The position numbers and the translations under genes were made by a program. A stretch of 64,000 bases of DNA from Galeruca laticollis (Eukaryota; Arthropoda; Insecta; Coleoptera; Chrysomelidae), in assembly GCA_963921935.1 (NCBI GenBank), contig OY998178.1, positions 41,656,951 to 41,720,950 on the forward strand. Direction: 5' to 3'. This document shows, piece by piece, positions 22,881 through 34,851 of the stretch (its first letter is position 1; each line of letters starts with the position of its first letter). Below the pieces are notes generated by a model. It had not been told where the DNA came from. It saw only the letters and a list, made by a program, of their open reading frames with translations, and made no database searches.

Positions 22881-25575
22881 TCAAGAACACCTGTCCAGTC
22901 CATTCTTGAAGCTAATCAGAGAAGGAGCTGATACGATGTCACTATTTAAACTGTTCCATTTATCGAATACGATATTTACTAGAAAGTTTTGCCTAACACT
23001 AGATCTAAAAGATTCTTTTTTCAATTTACAATTGTGGCCTCTTAACCTGTTATCTTCATTTAATGTAAAAAAGTTATGTGTCCCGAAAGTCATCTCTTAG
23101 AATCCTAAACGTTGTAATGACATCACCCCTATCTCTTCTCTCAGATAGTGTTGTCAGCCCGAGCCTGCTTAGTCTTGTTTCATAGTTTAAGTGAGAAAAA
23201 TTTAGTGACAATTTGGAGTTCTAAGTTGAACTCCCTCTATAAAGTTTATATCACTTCTAAGGTGCGGAGACCAAACGGAGATAGCAAATTCTAAGTGAGG
23301 TCGGACGTAACTTTTGTATAGCCACAAGAACAGGCCTGGACTAATTCTTGAAAATGCCTTAGATATCAAGTACAGAGCTGAGTTTGCCCTGTTAACCGAT
23401 TTTGCAGTCTGCGAGGACCAGCGCAGATCTGTATTAATTATGACACCCAAATCACTGACTTCCGGAACTGATTTTATAGGCTCTGATTCGAGATAATATG
23501 TGACACATGGATTGTTGTAACCGCACTGCAAAACACCACAGTTGTTAAAGTTTACTGGTATGCTCCACTCCTTGCACCATTTTAATAATTCATCCAGGTC
23601 GTGTTGAATAGAGTTTTGAATATCAGGACAATGGTAAAACTTCATGACATCGGCAAACGATTTGGTTTTGCATTTAACTTAGCAGTTAAGTCAGAAGCGT
23701 GTACCAGGAAAAGGATAGGACCCAAAATGGAACCTTGAGGTATCCCACTGCGCATTTCACGGGAATTACTTAAGTTATCCTCATATTGTACTTGGGAAAT
23801 TCGACCTAATAAAATTTTTTTCAGCCATGCCAACAGCTCACCACGCACTCCGAAATGTTCCAATTTCGCTAGTAGCTTTTTAATGGATACCTTATCGAAG
23901 GCTCGAGAAATATCTATGTATACCACATCCATAGGTTCGTAATGATAATGTACAGTAGTTAAGAGCAGTTAGAAGAATACTGGTTACTGATCGATTAGGT
24001 AGAAGACCATGCTGGGAATATGGAATGATCTTATTCTCTAATAAAAATGGAACAAGTTCGGTAACGATTAATCTCTCCATAATTTTAACTGAGGTTGGTG
24101 GAACCGATATAGGCCGATAATTCGTCGAAAGCATTTTATTTCCATTTTTATAGATAGGCGTAAGTATTCCCGATTTCCATGAGGCAGGAATGGAATTTTC
24201 TTTTAGTGATCTGGACATAAGGTTGGATAGTGGGACTGCTAGACTGTCTGCGCAATTTTTATAGACTGTAGGGGATATTTTCTCAATTCCAGGAGAAGTT
24301 GCGATTTTCAGATTCTTTAATACTTCTTTAACTGGTTCCACTGTGATATTAACCGTATTTAGTGAGTTCATATTTCCAGTAGCTAGTGGCATTACAGGAG
24401 TTGTTAAATCAGAGTCTATTGTAAATTAATTTGTAAAAGATTCGGCAAAAATTTCGCATACTTCTTCCTTGGTACATATGTCTCCGTTTGGTTTTTCTAA
24501 TAATGGTACACCAGTTTTAGAGGAGAACTTTGATCTAACATATTTATAAAAAGCTTTTGGACCTCTTGTGGGCATTCGATTCTCGTAATTGCCTCGTGCT
24601 AATCTCAACTCCTGTGTGAGTCTGTTTGAATACTGCCTGTGCAGCGAATGATTTCTTCGGATGGATTTTTCCTAACTCTTATCCACAAGCATTGTTTTTC
24701 TTCACTCATTTGGATTAAGTGATTATCAATCCATGGACATCTAGGGCTTCTTTTCACTGTCTAAGTTTTGCAACATTCTTCTATTCCCTTATATATAATT
24801 TCTTTATATTTTTCTCACACAAATTCACAGATGTGACCGGCCAATCTGTTTGATTGAAATAATTATTTAATTTTTGATAATCGGTTTTAGTGAAGGATTT
24901 TTTCATTTTTTCACTGATATTACTAGATATATCCAGCTGGACTTTAGTATGAAGAACAACATGATCTGAGATACCAATTGGTGGCAGATAGAAAATGTCG
25001 GAAATCAGCTCCTCTTCATTAGACATTACAAGGTATAATACTGAAGGCTCGTTACCTTGACGGGACCTTGTCGGGTCAATTATAAATTGTTTCAGATTAG
25101 TTTGAAAAAATAAGTTATAAAAAGGGACACTAGGATTATTGCCATCAAGAGGTGAAAGAATAAGCCATAGCAAATCTTTAAAATTAAAATCGCCAAGAAT
25201 GAAAAGATTTTCTTTATTTTTACTACATTCTCCAATATACTCACACATAGAGATTGTAAGATCATATGACAGAAGATGTCTATATATAATAAACATATGC
25301 ACTAAGTTAGGAAAGACAATTTTAAACAAAAGAGATTCGATTCTCTCCAGATCATGTGGAATCGACTTGATTATACAATTTTTAAAGAACTCTTTATGAA
25401 AGAAAACGCAAACCCCTCCTCCAATTCTATTTAATCTATCCTTACGGTATAAGCTATACCCATTGGGGTTAATAAAAGTGCTAGGTATTCTAGGGGATAA
25501 CCAGGATTCTGTTATCGCAAACATGTGAATATTGGAGGTAGATGAAATAAATGAAAAGAAATCGGCTTGTTTTGC
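22881..25575 (-). pseudogene. LINE ORF2: APE endonuclease and reverse transcriptase, frameshifted
   Basis: Endonuclease at about 25570-24790: ITESWLSP, RKDRLNRIGGGVCVFF, FILGDFNFKDLLW and GISDHVVLH are the APE catalytic blocks (E, D-x-N and S-D-H). Linker 24608-24426: PKAFYKYVRSKF and KEEVCEIFAESF. RT 24392-23645: SPGIEKISPTVYK, NYRPISV, motif A VVYIDISRAFDKV and RSGIPQGSILGPILF; the F/YADD box near 23650 is damaged. Thumb 23600-23205: LYKSYVRPHLEFAISVWSP. Tail 23093-22881: KWNSLNSDIVSAPSLISFK. Reading passes through all three frames, with breaks near 24700, 23930, 23645 and 23200. The family nicks DNA and primes reverse transcription at the nick. Confidence 0.87.
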
Positions 25576-25786
25576 ATATAGAGAGTTTTAATAGTTTTTT
25601 GCACCAAGTTCCTCGGTAGTGTTCACAATAGTTGGAATTTTACTAACGTATTTTATGGTTAGATGCTCATGCTCCATTTTGCACCTTTGCAGCTCCTCTC
25701 TCAAATTCTTTAAGTAGCTAATTTGATATTTAGTTTGGTCATCCTTTATTTGAATTCGAGAGAATTGAGTATCTTTTATTTTTTTC

Positions 25787-26340
25787 TTATTGCTCAGTAA
25801 TGTAGGATGGAGTATTATTATTCTGAAATTGAATATTTAGCGGTCTAGATATGTTCCTATTTTCGCCTGCTTTGCCTATATGGAAAACTGCAATCACATT
25901 AGTGTTACTAGGTTTAAATATATCAACTGGATCAATAACCTTATCCATATCATCTATATTATCTATGTTTGATTCTGGCAATTTATATACGATCAAGTTA
26001 TAGGATTTTTGAAATCGAAGATTTGCCCCTGCACGCATTTCTCAAATTGTAACTGATTTGACGGAGTTGAATTTTCTAAGGCAGTTAAACGATTCTCCCT
26101 TATTGTAAATCTATCAGACAAATTAGATAATACATTAGTTAGCTTATTCAATGTATCATCAAATGAGCAGCAACTGCTACAAACAATTCTAACCGACTTA
26201 GATTTAGCCCTTGTTATTCTTATTGCCTCCTCCTGAGCGATATCTAAAAGGCGAAAATGAATTAAAGCCTGACACGACATGCATGGAGTACAATTTTTGA
26301 TATTATCGATTGCCGATTTGCAATTCGGACATTTATTCAT
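25787..26340 (-). pseudogene. LINE ORF1: zinc-finger RNA-binding protein, one frameshift
   Basis: Start chosen at 26340 (MNKCPNCKSAIDN), because a Cys-rich finger follows immediately. CPNC, CTPCMSC-x4-H and CSSCC form a PHD-like cross-braced finger, as known in ORF1 of some CR1-type LINEs. A predicted coiled region follows (NKLTNVLSNLSDRFTIREN). After a frameshift near 26036 the frame gives KSYNLIVYKLPESN, which looks like the RNA-binding (RRM-like) segment of LINE ORF1 proteins. ORF1 normally coats the element RNA. The gap to ORF2 contains short decayed frames. Confidence 0.7.
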
Positions 26341-26392
26341 GATGAATATTTCCTTATACACCTTCCCAGTGCGATATTCGCAGGTAGGTATA

Positions 26393-26530
26393 CTAAATAA
26401 AATAAACAAACCGTTGGTGTAGGTAGACAGGTCCTCGAACCACAGTCAGCTGACTTGTATAGTAAATAAAATAAACAAACAGTTGGTGTAGGTCGACAGG
26501 TCGTCGAATCACAGTCAGCTGAATTGTGCT
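26393..26530 (-). promoter_or_regulatory. Two 69-bp tandem repeats at LINE 5' end
   Basis: Units 26393-26461 and 26462-26530 match at nearly every base (shared TAAATAAAATAAACAAAC, GTTGGTGTAGGT and CACAGTCAGCTGA blocks). They lie directly upstream of ORF1 on its strand, where some LINEs carry promoter monomers. The promoter role is inferred from position. Confidence 0.65.
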
Positions 26531-26859
26531 AGTGGTAGGAGGTCTGATAACGAAATAACTGTAACCTCCTTCTTCTGATATTTTTTTATTTCTTGAGAAG
26601 AAACCACTTTAAAGGCTGAATTTGACTCACCCGTGGTACTGAGATGAAGTTGGTTTAACTGCAAAATATGTCAACTCACAATAATTTGTCACTTTAGAAA
26701 ACAACTACTATTTTATACAATTTAACAGAGCGATATAAACACGTCTCACCATCAGTAGGTACTCTATATCTGATGTATTTTTTTAATATATTTCCAAACC
26801 AGTTTTCTAAGAACGTCACGAGCTAACAGTTTAGTTAGCGAATAAAGGAGAAGTATAGT

Positions 26860-27135
26860 GAGTGTTTTTAAAATGTCTTCACAACTTTCGATAGTTTCGT
26901 TCCAAGCATTTCACTACATCACACGCCGATCACCTTATAGAGAGAGCAGAAAGAGCATTTGGTTTATGTGGCTTAACACAGATGAATTGTAACTCTAAAA
27001 TCTTTTTACCGCCTCGTTATTCTCGTATCCTAATACACAAAAGGTTTAAGCAGACAATAACGTGAGAAAAGTTACGAAACAAAAAATTTCTTGCCCGATT
27101 CGATGATACTGACTGTTTTTGCTATAATGCAGGGG
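26860..27135 (-). repeat. Interspersed repeat R1, copy 2
   Basis: Reverse-strand copy with CGCCGATCACCTTATAGAGA, TATTCTCGTATCCTAATACA and CGATTCGATGATACTGACTG. It is shorter than the 50-kb copy and lacks the outer parts. Confidence 0.75.
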
Positions 27136-27600
27136 CCCCCGATCCCGTGTAAGCAAAAGTTCGTAAAATGTTATTCAAAATAGCACTTAGAGTATAAGTC
27201 CGTTAAGTTTCCCGGGATTTTTTTTACATATTATACACATTTGAGAAATAAATTTGGATACCTAGACTCACTCCATTTCAGGAAAGTTGAAGCCACTTGA
27301 AACTGGAACATTGACAATCGCAGAAACCAAATTCTGTCTTGTTTCTACGTCGCTCATGCTAAGTTTACACGATGCCAGTGCTTTGCCGCCAGTTCTACAG
27401 ACAAGCCAGCGCTGGCCCGGCCCGTGTTGTTTAGACGAGACCAGTCATTTCTGGATTTTTCTTGTGAGCACACGTTCGAAACAAAAATGAATTCGGGACA
27501 AATTCGGCTGTTTAGAAAATATCTCTGCACTATTATTAGAAGAGATAATGAATATAATAGAGGAAGAAATCGTAAAGAAATAAACGGTTTTAAAGATTAA
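27136..27600. other. Unassigned stretch
   Basis: No recognisable gene. GC-richer than its surroundings around 27355-27450 (GCCAGTGCTTTGCCGCC and GCCAGCGCTGGCCCGGCCCG), with weak inverted symmetry that could be a decayed Harbinger-type terminus. Nothing decisive. Confidence 0.35.
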
Positions 27601-28545
27601 AACTAACTTTTCCACATCTGTGAGATGCCCTGAACAATATTCTATCATAAAATTGTCACTTGTATACACTTCGGGAGATGTATCGTGCTAACAAACCGAA
27701 ATTTCTCCAAAAATAACCAAAAATGTAGTATATTTTGAATTATAGGACCCGCTGTACTCGCTGTAGTCAGCTGAAAATCAATAGTGTCTGTGAGACACCT
27801 TGAAAAATATACAATTAAGAAATTGGTCACTCCGGAGGCAATATGTGCTAACAACCCGAAATTTGTCCAAAAAAAGGACACTTCAGGTACCATAGCACCC
27901 GTTGTACTAGCTTCGGTGAGCCAGAAATCAATAAATTTCATCCATAAGACGGTCTGAATAATATTCAGTCATAAAATTGGTCACTTGTATACACTCTGAA
28001 GGATGTATCGTGCTAACAAACTGAAAATTCTCCAAAAATGACAAAAACTTGGTACTTCAAGTACCATAGCACTCGTTGTACTGGCTTTAGTGAGCTGGAT
28101 ATCAATAGAGTTAATCTTTGAGACACCATGAATAATATCTAATTATAAAATTGGTTACTTGTATATACTCCGCTGAATCGTGCTAACAAACTGAAATTTC
28201 TCCAAAAAATGACAATAATGTCGTCCTTAAAGTACTATAGCACCTGTTGTACTGGCTCTGGTGAGCTGAAAATCAATAGGGTACATCTGTGAGATGTCCT
28301 GAATAATATTCAATTATAAAATTGGTGACTTATTGCACTCCAGAGGCTGTATCGTGTTAACAAACTGAAATTTCTCAAAAAATTACAAAAATGTCGAACT
28401 TCAAGTACCATACCACCTACCTGGTGTACTGCCTCTGGTGAGCTGAAAATCGATAGGGTTCATCTGTGAGATGTTCTGAACAATATTCAATTATAAAATT
28501 GGTGACTTGTTGCACTCCGGAGGCTGTATCATATTAACAAGACAT
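27600..28545. repeat. Tandem array, about six diverged units of 155-180 bp
   Basis: The landmark TCTGTGAGATGTCCTGAATA and its variants recurs near 27615, 27785, 27940, 28112, 28280 and 28460. Each is followed by ATAAAATTGGTCACTTGT, CGTGCTAACAAACTGAAA, TTCTCCAAAAATGACA and GTACTGGCTCTGGTGAGCTG. Units are diverged by substitutions and small indels. The array stops shortly before the piggyBac element. No coding potential; satellite-like. Confidence 0.85.
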
Positions 28546-28681
28546 GTAACGAAAAGTGGCCGACGACATACACACAGGACTTTTCCCTAAAAACCGTTTT
28601 TTCGTGTTGTTCTTGATGAAAAACGTAAAAATAAAATCCCAACTTTTTTTGGGGTAAATCAATACTTTTCTCGCATATTAG

Positions 28682-31085
28682 CCCGTAACTACTACTATCG
28701 GGTCCTAAGGACCCAGCGACATCTAAATTCTTGAAAATAGCCCAGACATATTAGAGTGGGGAAATCGTGCTTCCAGTTATTCTCCAGTCAAATAGTTATT
28801 TGTCGAATGCTGTTGTGAGTGGTTGTCTATATTGTTTACTTTTAAAGCAATACGATATTTGGGTCCGTGGAACCCGATACTAGCATAAGTGTTAGTTTGT
28901 AAACTTGGATAATTTAGGTAAGTGGGCATGTAAATTTATGTATATTGCTAATTAGTTTCTTGAGTATGGTTATAATGAAGCAATATTATATTGTAAAATA
29001 CTCATACTTGCTAATTTTTATAGTTATGAACGCCTCAGCCAATGAGCTACTTTCGGATCGCCAGTTGGCGGAATTATTAGACGATGACGCTTTTTGGACA
29101 GATATGGACAATGATAACAATGCGCAGAACGTTGAAGACGTACCTATACCGGAAGAAAAAAAAGGCAGGGCTTTTGGTCAAATATTGAGCGGCGGCGACG
29201 AAAGTGATAAGGAAGAAGAAGATAACGAAATTTTTAGTGACCATGATTCAGAAAGCGAAGTTGAGACTGATTAAAGTGAAGATGATAACCAAGAAGAACA
29301 TCTAACAGATTCTTCCACTGATAGTAACACCGCTTCGACTTCAAACGCTTTACCACCTCAAAAAGCGAGGTACGGAAAGGATAGAACTAAATGGTCCGAA
29401 GAAGCTCCTTCTCGTTAAAAAACTTTACAACACAATATTATAAAAAATGACCTGGTCTGAAAGGCCCAGCTCGTGCAAATCGTTTTACAACTCCGTTGGA
29501 AGCTTGGAAGTTACTCTTTACCGACAATATGATTCAAAGTATTGTTGAAAAGACTAATTTAAAAATCGACGAAATGAAAGCTCATTACAGTAAATTTAAA
29601 ACATGTAGAAACACCAGAAAGACATTTTTGCCAACGTTTGTACAAAACACAGACGAATTGGAAATAAGAGCTTTTATAGGGCTTCTATACATGCAAGGAC
29701 TGTTCAAGTCAGGTCATGAAGATCTGAAATCTATGTGGGCTACTGATGGAACCGGAAGGCCACTATTTCGATCCACTATGTCATTGGCACGGTTTTCATT
29801 TTTATTGGCCTGTCTTCGTTTTGATGATGCTACAACTAGACCTGAAAAGGTAAAAAGCAACAAGTTAGCTGCAATCTCCGATCTATTTGAACAGTTCGTA
29901 ACCAATTCCAAAGAAAAGTATGCTTCGGGATCTAATCTCACTATAGACGAGATTCTAGTTCCGTTTAGAGGGAGATGTTCATTTCGCATGTACATCCCCA
30001 ACAAACCCGCTAAATACGGGATAAAAGTGCAAGTATTAGCTGACAGTAACACCCACTATATGGTAAATGCCGAAGTTTATACTGGTAAAGATCCTAAACC
30101 TACGAGTGTAAAATGTAAATTGTCGCATCCCACGCAAGTAGTGTTACGTTTGATTGCACCCGTTGCAAATAGTAATCGTAACATTACGGGAGACAACTAG
30201 TATTCTTCTATTGAGTTGATTGATGAACTAAAAAAAAGTGGTCTAACATATGTGGGTACAATGCGCAAAAATAAGAGACAGATCCCTCCAGAGTTCCAAC
30301 CAAATAGAAACCGAGATGTACAATCTTCATTATTTCGGTTTTCAGCTCAAACCACTATTGTTTCTCATGTTCCAAAACGAGGAAAAGCAGTTATCCTAGT
30401 CTCTAGTATGCATCACGATAATTCCGTAGCTGATGTTAGCACAAAACCCGAAATAAATTTATGCTACAATGGCACTAAAGCAGGTGTTGACGCACTTGAC
30501 GAAAAATGTGCTAATTATTCGACGTCAAGAAGAACTTGCAGATGGCCAATGTCATTATTCCACGCAATACTAAATATTGCTGGAGTAAATAGCAGGATCA
30601 TATACCAATTCGCTCAACAAGGAAAATAAATTTTCAGGTACAATTTCCTCAAAGAGCTAGGACGTGAATTGTATACTCCGTACATGACGGCTAGAATATA
30701 CAACATGCATGTACCTCGCAAACTTCGTTCGATGGCCGCTGATATTTTAGGAATTGTCATAGAGGAACCACCTGTACCTTCGGAAAACCCTTGCAGGTCG
30801 AAAAGAACCCAGATGCCGCGTTTGCTCGCCAGGAAAAGACCGTAAAATCACTAATTACTGCGCTAGGTGTAAAATGTTTAAAATGTGCGGCCACAATGTG
30901 CCCAAAATGCATTTAATTATTAATTTTTATTATTACGTTATAATAGAAGCATAGCTTGGTTAAATAAATGTAAGAAATAAAGTTTTTGACAAAAAACATT
31001 ATTGTCATGAATTTTTTAATTATTGGGTCCCTGGGACCCTCTAGTAGTATTTACGTTGCGTATTTTGAGTAGTAGCCGTTACGGG
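28682..31085 (+). mobile_element. piggyBac-type DNA transposon
   Basis: The element begins CCCGTAACTACTACTA and ends TAGTAGCCGTTACGGG, giving short perfect outer inverted repeats (CCCGTAAC/GTTACGGG). It is flanked by TTAG at 28678-28681 and 31086-31089, a 4-bp direct duplication differing from the canonical TTAA. Subterminal GGGTCC-x-GGACCC palindromes occur near both ends (28700-28714 and 31025-31039). It contains one broken transposase gene. Confidence 0.88.
29026..30954 (+). pseudogene. piggyBac-like transposase, inactivated
   Basis: Start set at the ATG before NASANELLSDRQLAELLDDD, the acidic N-terminus usual for this family. The core includes FTDNMIQSIVEKTN, LEIRAFIGLLYMQG, catalytic D1 in LTIDEILVPFRGR, D2 in ITGDN (followed by TAG where an aromatic residue is expected), and the RW-rich block RRTCRWPMSLFHAILNIAGV with D3 just before it in GVDALDEKC. 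The C-terminus is a Cys-rich finger (CRVC, CARC, CGH) at about 30805-30905. Stops at 29272, about 29416, 30198 and 30627, plus frameshifts near 29440 and 30790, kill it. Family members excise precisely from TTAA-type sites. Confidence 0.88.
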
Positions 31086-31089
31086 TTAG

Positions 31090-31800
31090 ATAGGTTGGGC
31101 GGAAAAGTAAGAAGGGCTTTGGACAAGAAAATGGATAACCGATAGAACCAGTACTTAAGTAAGATTAATGAATAAAGTTCAGGGAGTTGCGAATTGGGTA
31201 AAAATAATTTATATTTTTCTTTATCGTTAATTATTGATTTAGCGTTATCTACTGCTAATTTTATTTATTTCTGAAATGTATTAGTTGGGTCTTTTCTAAG
31301 GGTAGCTTTGACAACAAGTTTGCGCATACGACTGCAACTTCAAGTGGCTTTAGCTTTCGTGAAACGAACTCTAGAATACTTAGTTGACAATCAAGGCGCT
31401 AAACTCGTGTAGCTGTGAGCTTGCTTGCTGGCCACCAGAGGTGTCGTAAAATGTCTTTATTTAAGAATGTCGTATTATTCTCCACTGGAAAATTGGTTCA
31501 GTGGTTCTCATGTACCTAATAGAAATAAAGGAATATCAAAAAAGCGAAAAACGAAATAAAAATTTAAAAAGATAGAAAAGAAAGTAGGTATATCAATGTA
31601 TCACAATGTGTGATAATAATAATTCAACATTGAAAATATTGCAAATAAAACAAACAATTGAAACCTAATTCAACAGAAAGGGTGGACTTCTATAGAACAG
31701 CATTGGAAAATACTTATTTGTTGTTCTCAAGATAAGTAGTAAGTACAAAAAAATTATATAATGTGAATTAAATACAAAATTTTTATTATTTTCAAAATAG
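31090..31800. other. Unassigned stretch
   Basis: No recognisable gene or repeat structure; AT-rich with poly-A-like tracts near 31540-31560. Confidence 0.45.
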
Positions 31801-31814
31801 GTGCAAAAATTATT

Positions 31815-32430
31815 GTGTAAAATGACCCTCTTCATGGGGTAAAATGGCCCCTATATTTCTTTTGTACAAAAACAGTAATAGAAACAATTTTATTTGCAAA
31901 AATCCTGAATAAACACTTACTGCTTCCCCGTGTAACACCCACGCACAATAAAGGAGACCATTTTTTACACAAAAAAGTCAAACCTCCTTTCCCTGTGATT
32001 TTATAAATAATTCCAAGCAAAGTATACCTGCGGCATCGTCTTCATAATTCTCAAATTTTCCTTTATTTTTCTTCTTTTTTTAAAGACGTTTCAAGTTAGT
32101 AACAACTTTCTTAGCAGTTTCTTTGGCTGTTTTTAAATTTTTCTTTACCAAAAGGTAATTAGAAGTAGAAGTGAAAATAGTTGCTCCTTGCGAAGGTCTT
32201 GAACTCATCGTCTAAGGAGGTGCCAGAGGTTTGAAGCAACAACTTCTGGATTTGAAGGTGTGGTGGATGAAGTTTCAATTTATGATAAGCCCTGATAAAG
32301 CCGGCCTTTTGATCAGTCTGACTTTGACACTTTCTGCAATTTCTCAAATTCTCTCTTCGATAGTCCTTTTGATAGCGGACCGAAATCTCCAAATAAACGC
32401 CAGTTCGTATAAGACTAATATCTGACAATG
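31815..32430 (-). pseudogene. Possible third pogo-like element remnant
   Basis: The minus strand around 32300-32090 reads SNPEVVASKPLAPP, TMSSRPSQGATIFTSTSNYL then VKKNLKTAKETAKKVVTNLK, which resembles the low-complexity tail after the catalytic domain of Jerky/pogo transposases. Near 31825-31855 GTAAAATGACCC and GGGTAAAATGGCCCC occur close together, resembling pogo-type subterminal repeats. No catalytic motif survives, so this is a weak call. Confidence 0.35.
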
Positions 32431-33040
32431 ATGTTTCATTTATTTATTCAAAGGATGGGAAAATATTATAGTTTTTTTACAAATTACTATGCTTTAATTC
32501 AGAAAATTTAGGTAGATCAGCTCGAAGATACAGATATACTTACGAGTGGTTTTATCGCTTCAAAACACTTGTTATTAACAAAAATTTTATTATTAGGGAA
32601 ATCAACGCTCTGCGTATGGGGAATAATTAATTGACACTGATTGACGTTTCGCTTATTTTTCTAATATAAATCAATTTGTTGACGGACTGGCCCGGCCTAT
32701 CTAAATTTAAATAAAATAATAGTTCGGACGTGTGCTGAACAAGCCCCCTGCATTGTGTCCAAAAAGTTTGGCTTTATCTGAAGACCGTCCACTCGCTTCC
32801 CATTCCTCCGACTCATACGCGAAATCCTAACTTTTGCACTGGACTGGACTGGAGCAAATAGTTCTTGAATTCCGTGAAACAAAATGCGACCAAAGCTACA
32901 AACGAGTCGACTAGTGTAAGTAACTACTGTTTAAATTCTAAAGCCTCCATTACTTGTCAAAATTGATATAATTTCACAATTAATTTTGTGATGAATAAAT
33001 GTAATAAAATATTGCATAGCACTTTTTGTTATTTAATACT
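32431..33040. other. Unassigned stretch
   Basis: No recognisable coding or repeat signal; AT-rich. Confidence 0.45.
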
Positions 33041-33044
33041 ATTC

Positions 33045-33350
33045 TACTCGCAGGTAATGGCGATTTATTACCCGAACTTTGACTAAAATTTACATTTCTT
33101 TCGAACTCTTCTACATCATCACGCCGATCACCTTATAGAGAAAGCAGAAAGAGCATTGCTTGTATGGATAAACACAGCAGAGTTGAAGTCTACAATATTT
33201 TCACTACCTGCTTATTCTCGTATCCTAATACACAAAAAGTTTAAACAGACCTAAAGGACGAAACAAAAAACACCTTACCGATTAGATTACAGTTTTTGCT
33301 GTTATTAAAACAGTGGAGTCAATTAATATTGCGTCCATCTCTTTTTAGAA
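33045..33350 (-). repeat. Interspersed repeat R1, copy 3
   Basis: Reverse-strand copy, with ACGCCGATCACCTTATAGAG and TATTCTCGTATCCTAATACA, then GTCCATCTCTTTTTAG at its far end. The segment 33045-33140 is repeated in the truncated copy at 34525-34620. Confidence 0.75.
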
Positions 33351-33519
33351 AATTTGATACGACGAATAGATGGTACAGATATGTTATAAAGGACTGTTAG
33401 GTATAATTCTAAAGAACTATTTATGAACTGTAAATTCTAATTGACCATTTAATTTATATGGAAAAACTTACAAATTATCTAGGTGAAAGAAGGAAACCCA
33501 ATTGCGGCTGTACTGTCCA

Positions 33520-34300
33520 GTTTTTTGCCAAATGAGACTAGGAATCAAACCAAAATGATGGTGTCGTAGCTTATATTAACTGCAAATACCGGTTCAAACA
33601 TAAAATCATAAGATTAGGTAATGTAAACTCTCTAAAAATTACCATTAATATAAGTAAAGGTAATAATATAATTATTTTAGCTTGCTATAGATCACCATCT
33701 AAAGAAACCTATAATCCTAATATTTCAGAATTCACAACAACCTCCAAAACTTCCTAAAAGAAAATAGCGTAAATTCTGAGAATTATTGCGTATTCATTGG
33801 TGATATAAATATCGATATATTAGATCTAAATCACTTTAAGTGAGCACGGTTTCATATCAACTATTAACAATCCAACTAGAGTTACAGCATTCGTGGATCA
33901 CTTATTTTTAAACTCTAAACGTAATGCAATATATTATATTATTCCACTAGTCATAGAAAGTGATATAACTGATCATTATTCTATAGCGCTACAGATAATT
34001 CTTGACACTAAGATACCTAAAAAAATTAACAAAATTTTTATTAAAGGTATTAACTACAAAAATCTTGGTAACGATATAAATAAAGTGTCATGGAACTCTA
34101 TATTTGATTGCGATAATGCTGACTCTGCAACAGATGAATTTATTTCAATTTTACTAGCAAATATTAACAATTGCACTTATGTGAAGAAAGCAACAAGAAA
34201 AAATACTAAATTAACGCCTTGGATTTACTAATGCTCTTTATACAATCAATTATTGAAAAAAATAGACTTTGCCGTCAAACAAAGTTATTGCCTAATGATC
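33520..34300 (+). pseudogene. LINE apurinic endonuclease fragment
   Basis: Plus-strand pieces of a non-LTR retrotransposon endonuclease: DGVVAYINCKYRFKHKIIRL, NIIILACYRSPSKETYNPN, YCVFIGDINIDILD (metal-binding D-x-N), NNPTRVTAFVDHLFLNS and ESDITDHYSIAL (the SDH-type catalytic pair). A linker follows to about 34290 and then homology fades. A stop and a frameshift lie near 33750 and 33845. No RT follows, so it is 3'-truncated by rearrangement. It is a different family from the 22.8-26.5 kb LINE. Confidence 0.82.
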
Positions 34301-34524
34301 GCGGTACAGAACCTACAGAAATAAATGAATTTCATTAACAAAACGAACAAAACAAAAATATTACGAAGAACAGATTACACAAAATTCAAACAATAACAAA
34401 CACCTATGGAATATTGTTCAAGATGAATGTGGAAAAAAAATTAAGAACTTACATAGAAGCTATTAAAAGCCATAAACTCTTGCAAAACTCTTTTTATTAT
34501 TATATAGTTGCAGAAGAAGTATGG

Positions 34525-34622
34525 TATTCTACTTGCGGGTAATGGCTATTACCAGCACTTCGGAATAAAATTTACATTTCCTCCAAACTCCGCTACATCA
34601 TCATGCCTATCACCTTATAGAG
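34525..34622 (-). repeat. Interspersed repeat R1, truncated copy 4
   Basis: Matches 33045-33140 (TATTCTACTTGCGGGTAATG, CTACATCATCATGCCTATCA, CCTTATAGAG) and then stops abruptly at CCTTATAG, where the transposase tail fragment begins. Confidence 0.65.
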
Positions 34623-34629
34623 GTGGTGT

Positions 34630-34851
34630 GTGGGAATTGATGGTTCTTCAACAGAACAAGCAATAGGTGTATGGAAAAAGTCTTTAGAAAAATTGGCTCC
34701 TGATATTTGGTCAAAGACAGTAGAGCACACTGAAAAAATTATACAAGATGGGTGGGATAGAGAAGTAGTATTTGATAGACAGGATGTGCCTCCACTTATT
34801 ATTAATTTTGACAGTGACGATGAAGATAGTGATGATTTTGTAGTGGAGTAG
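34630..34851 (+). pseudogene. C-terminal fragment of a Tc1/mariner-type transposase
   Basis: A 73-codon frame reading WKKSLEKLAPDIWSKTVEHT, then EKIIQDGWDREVVF, then PPLIINFDSDDEDSDDFVVE. The arrangement (Trp, basic helix, W-D, PLII plus acidic tail) aligns with the last 60 residues of the DD82E transposase at 20144-21520. It is therefore probably the tail of a related element whose catalytic part is lost. It directly abuts the R1 copy. Confidence 0.55.

Larger units (their letters stand above)
22800..26530 (-). mobile_element. CR1/Jockey-like LINE, near full length
   Basis: Minus-strand non-LTR retrotransposon of about 3.7 kb, with its 5' end at the right. Order: two 69-bp tandem repeats (26530-26393), ORF1 (26340 to about 25790), then ORF2 with apurinic endonuclease, linker, reverse transcriptase and a C-terminal conserved tail ending at 22881. 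Multiple frameshifts disrupt ORF2. The layout (zinc-finger plus coiled ORF1, APE endonuclease, RT, no RNase H) fits CR1-clade elements. Confidence 0.85.
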
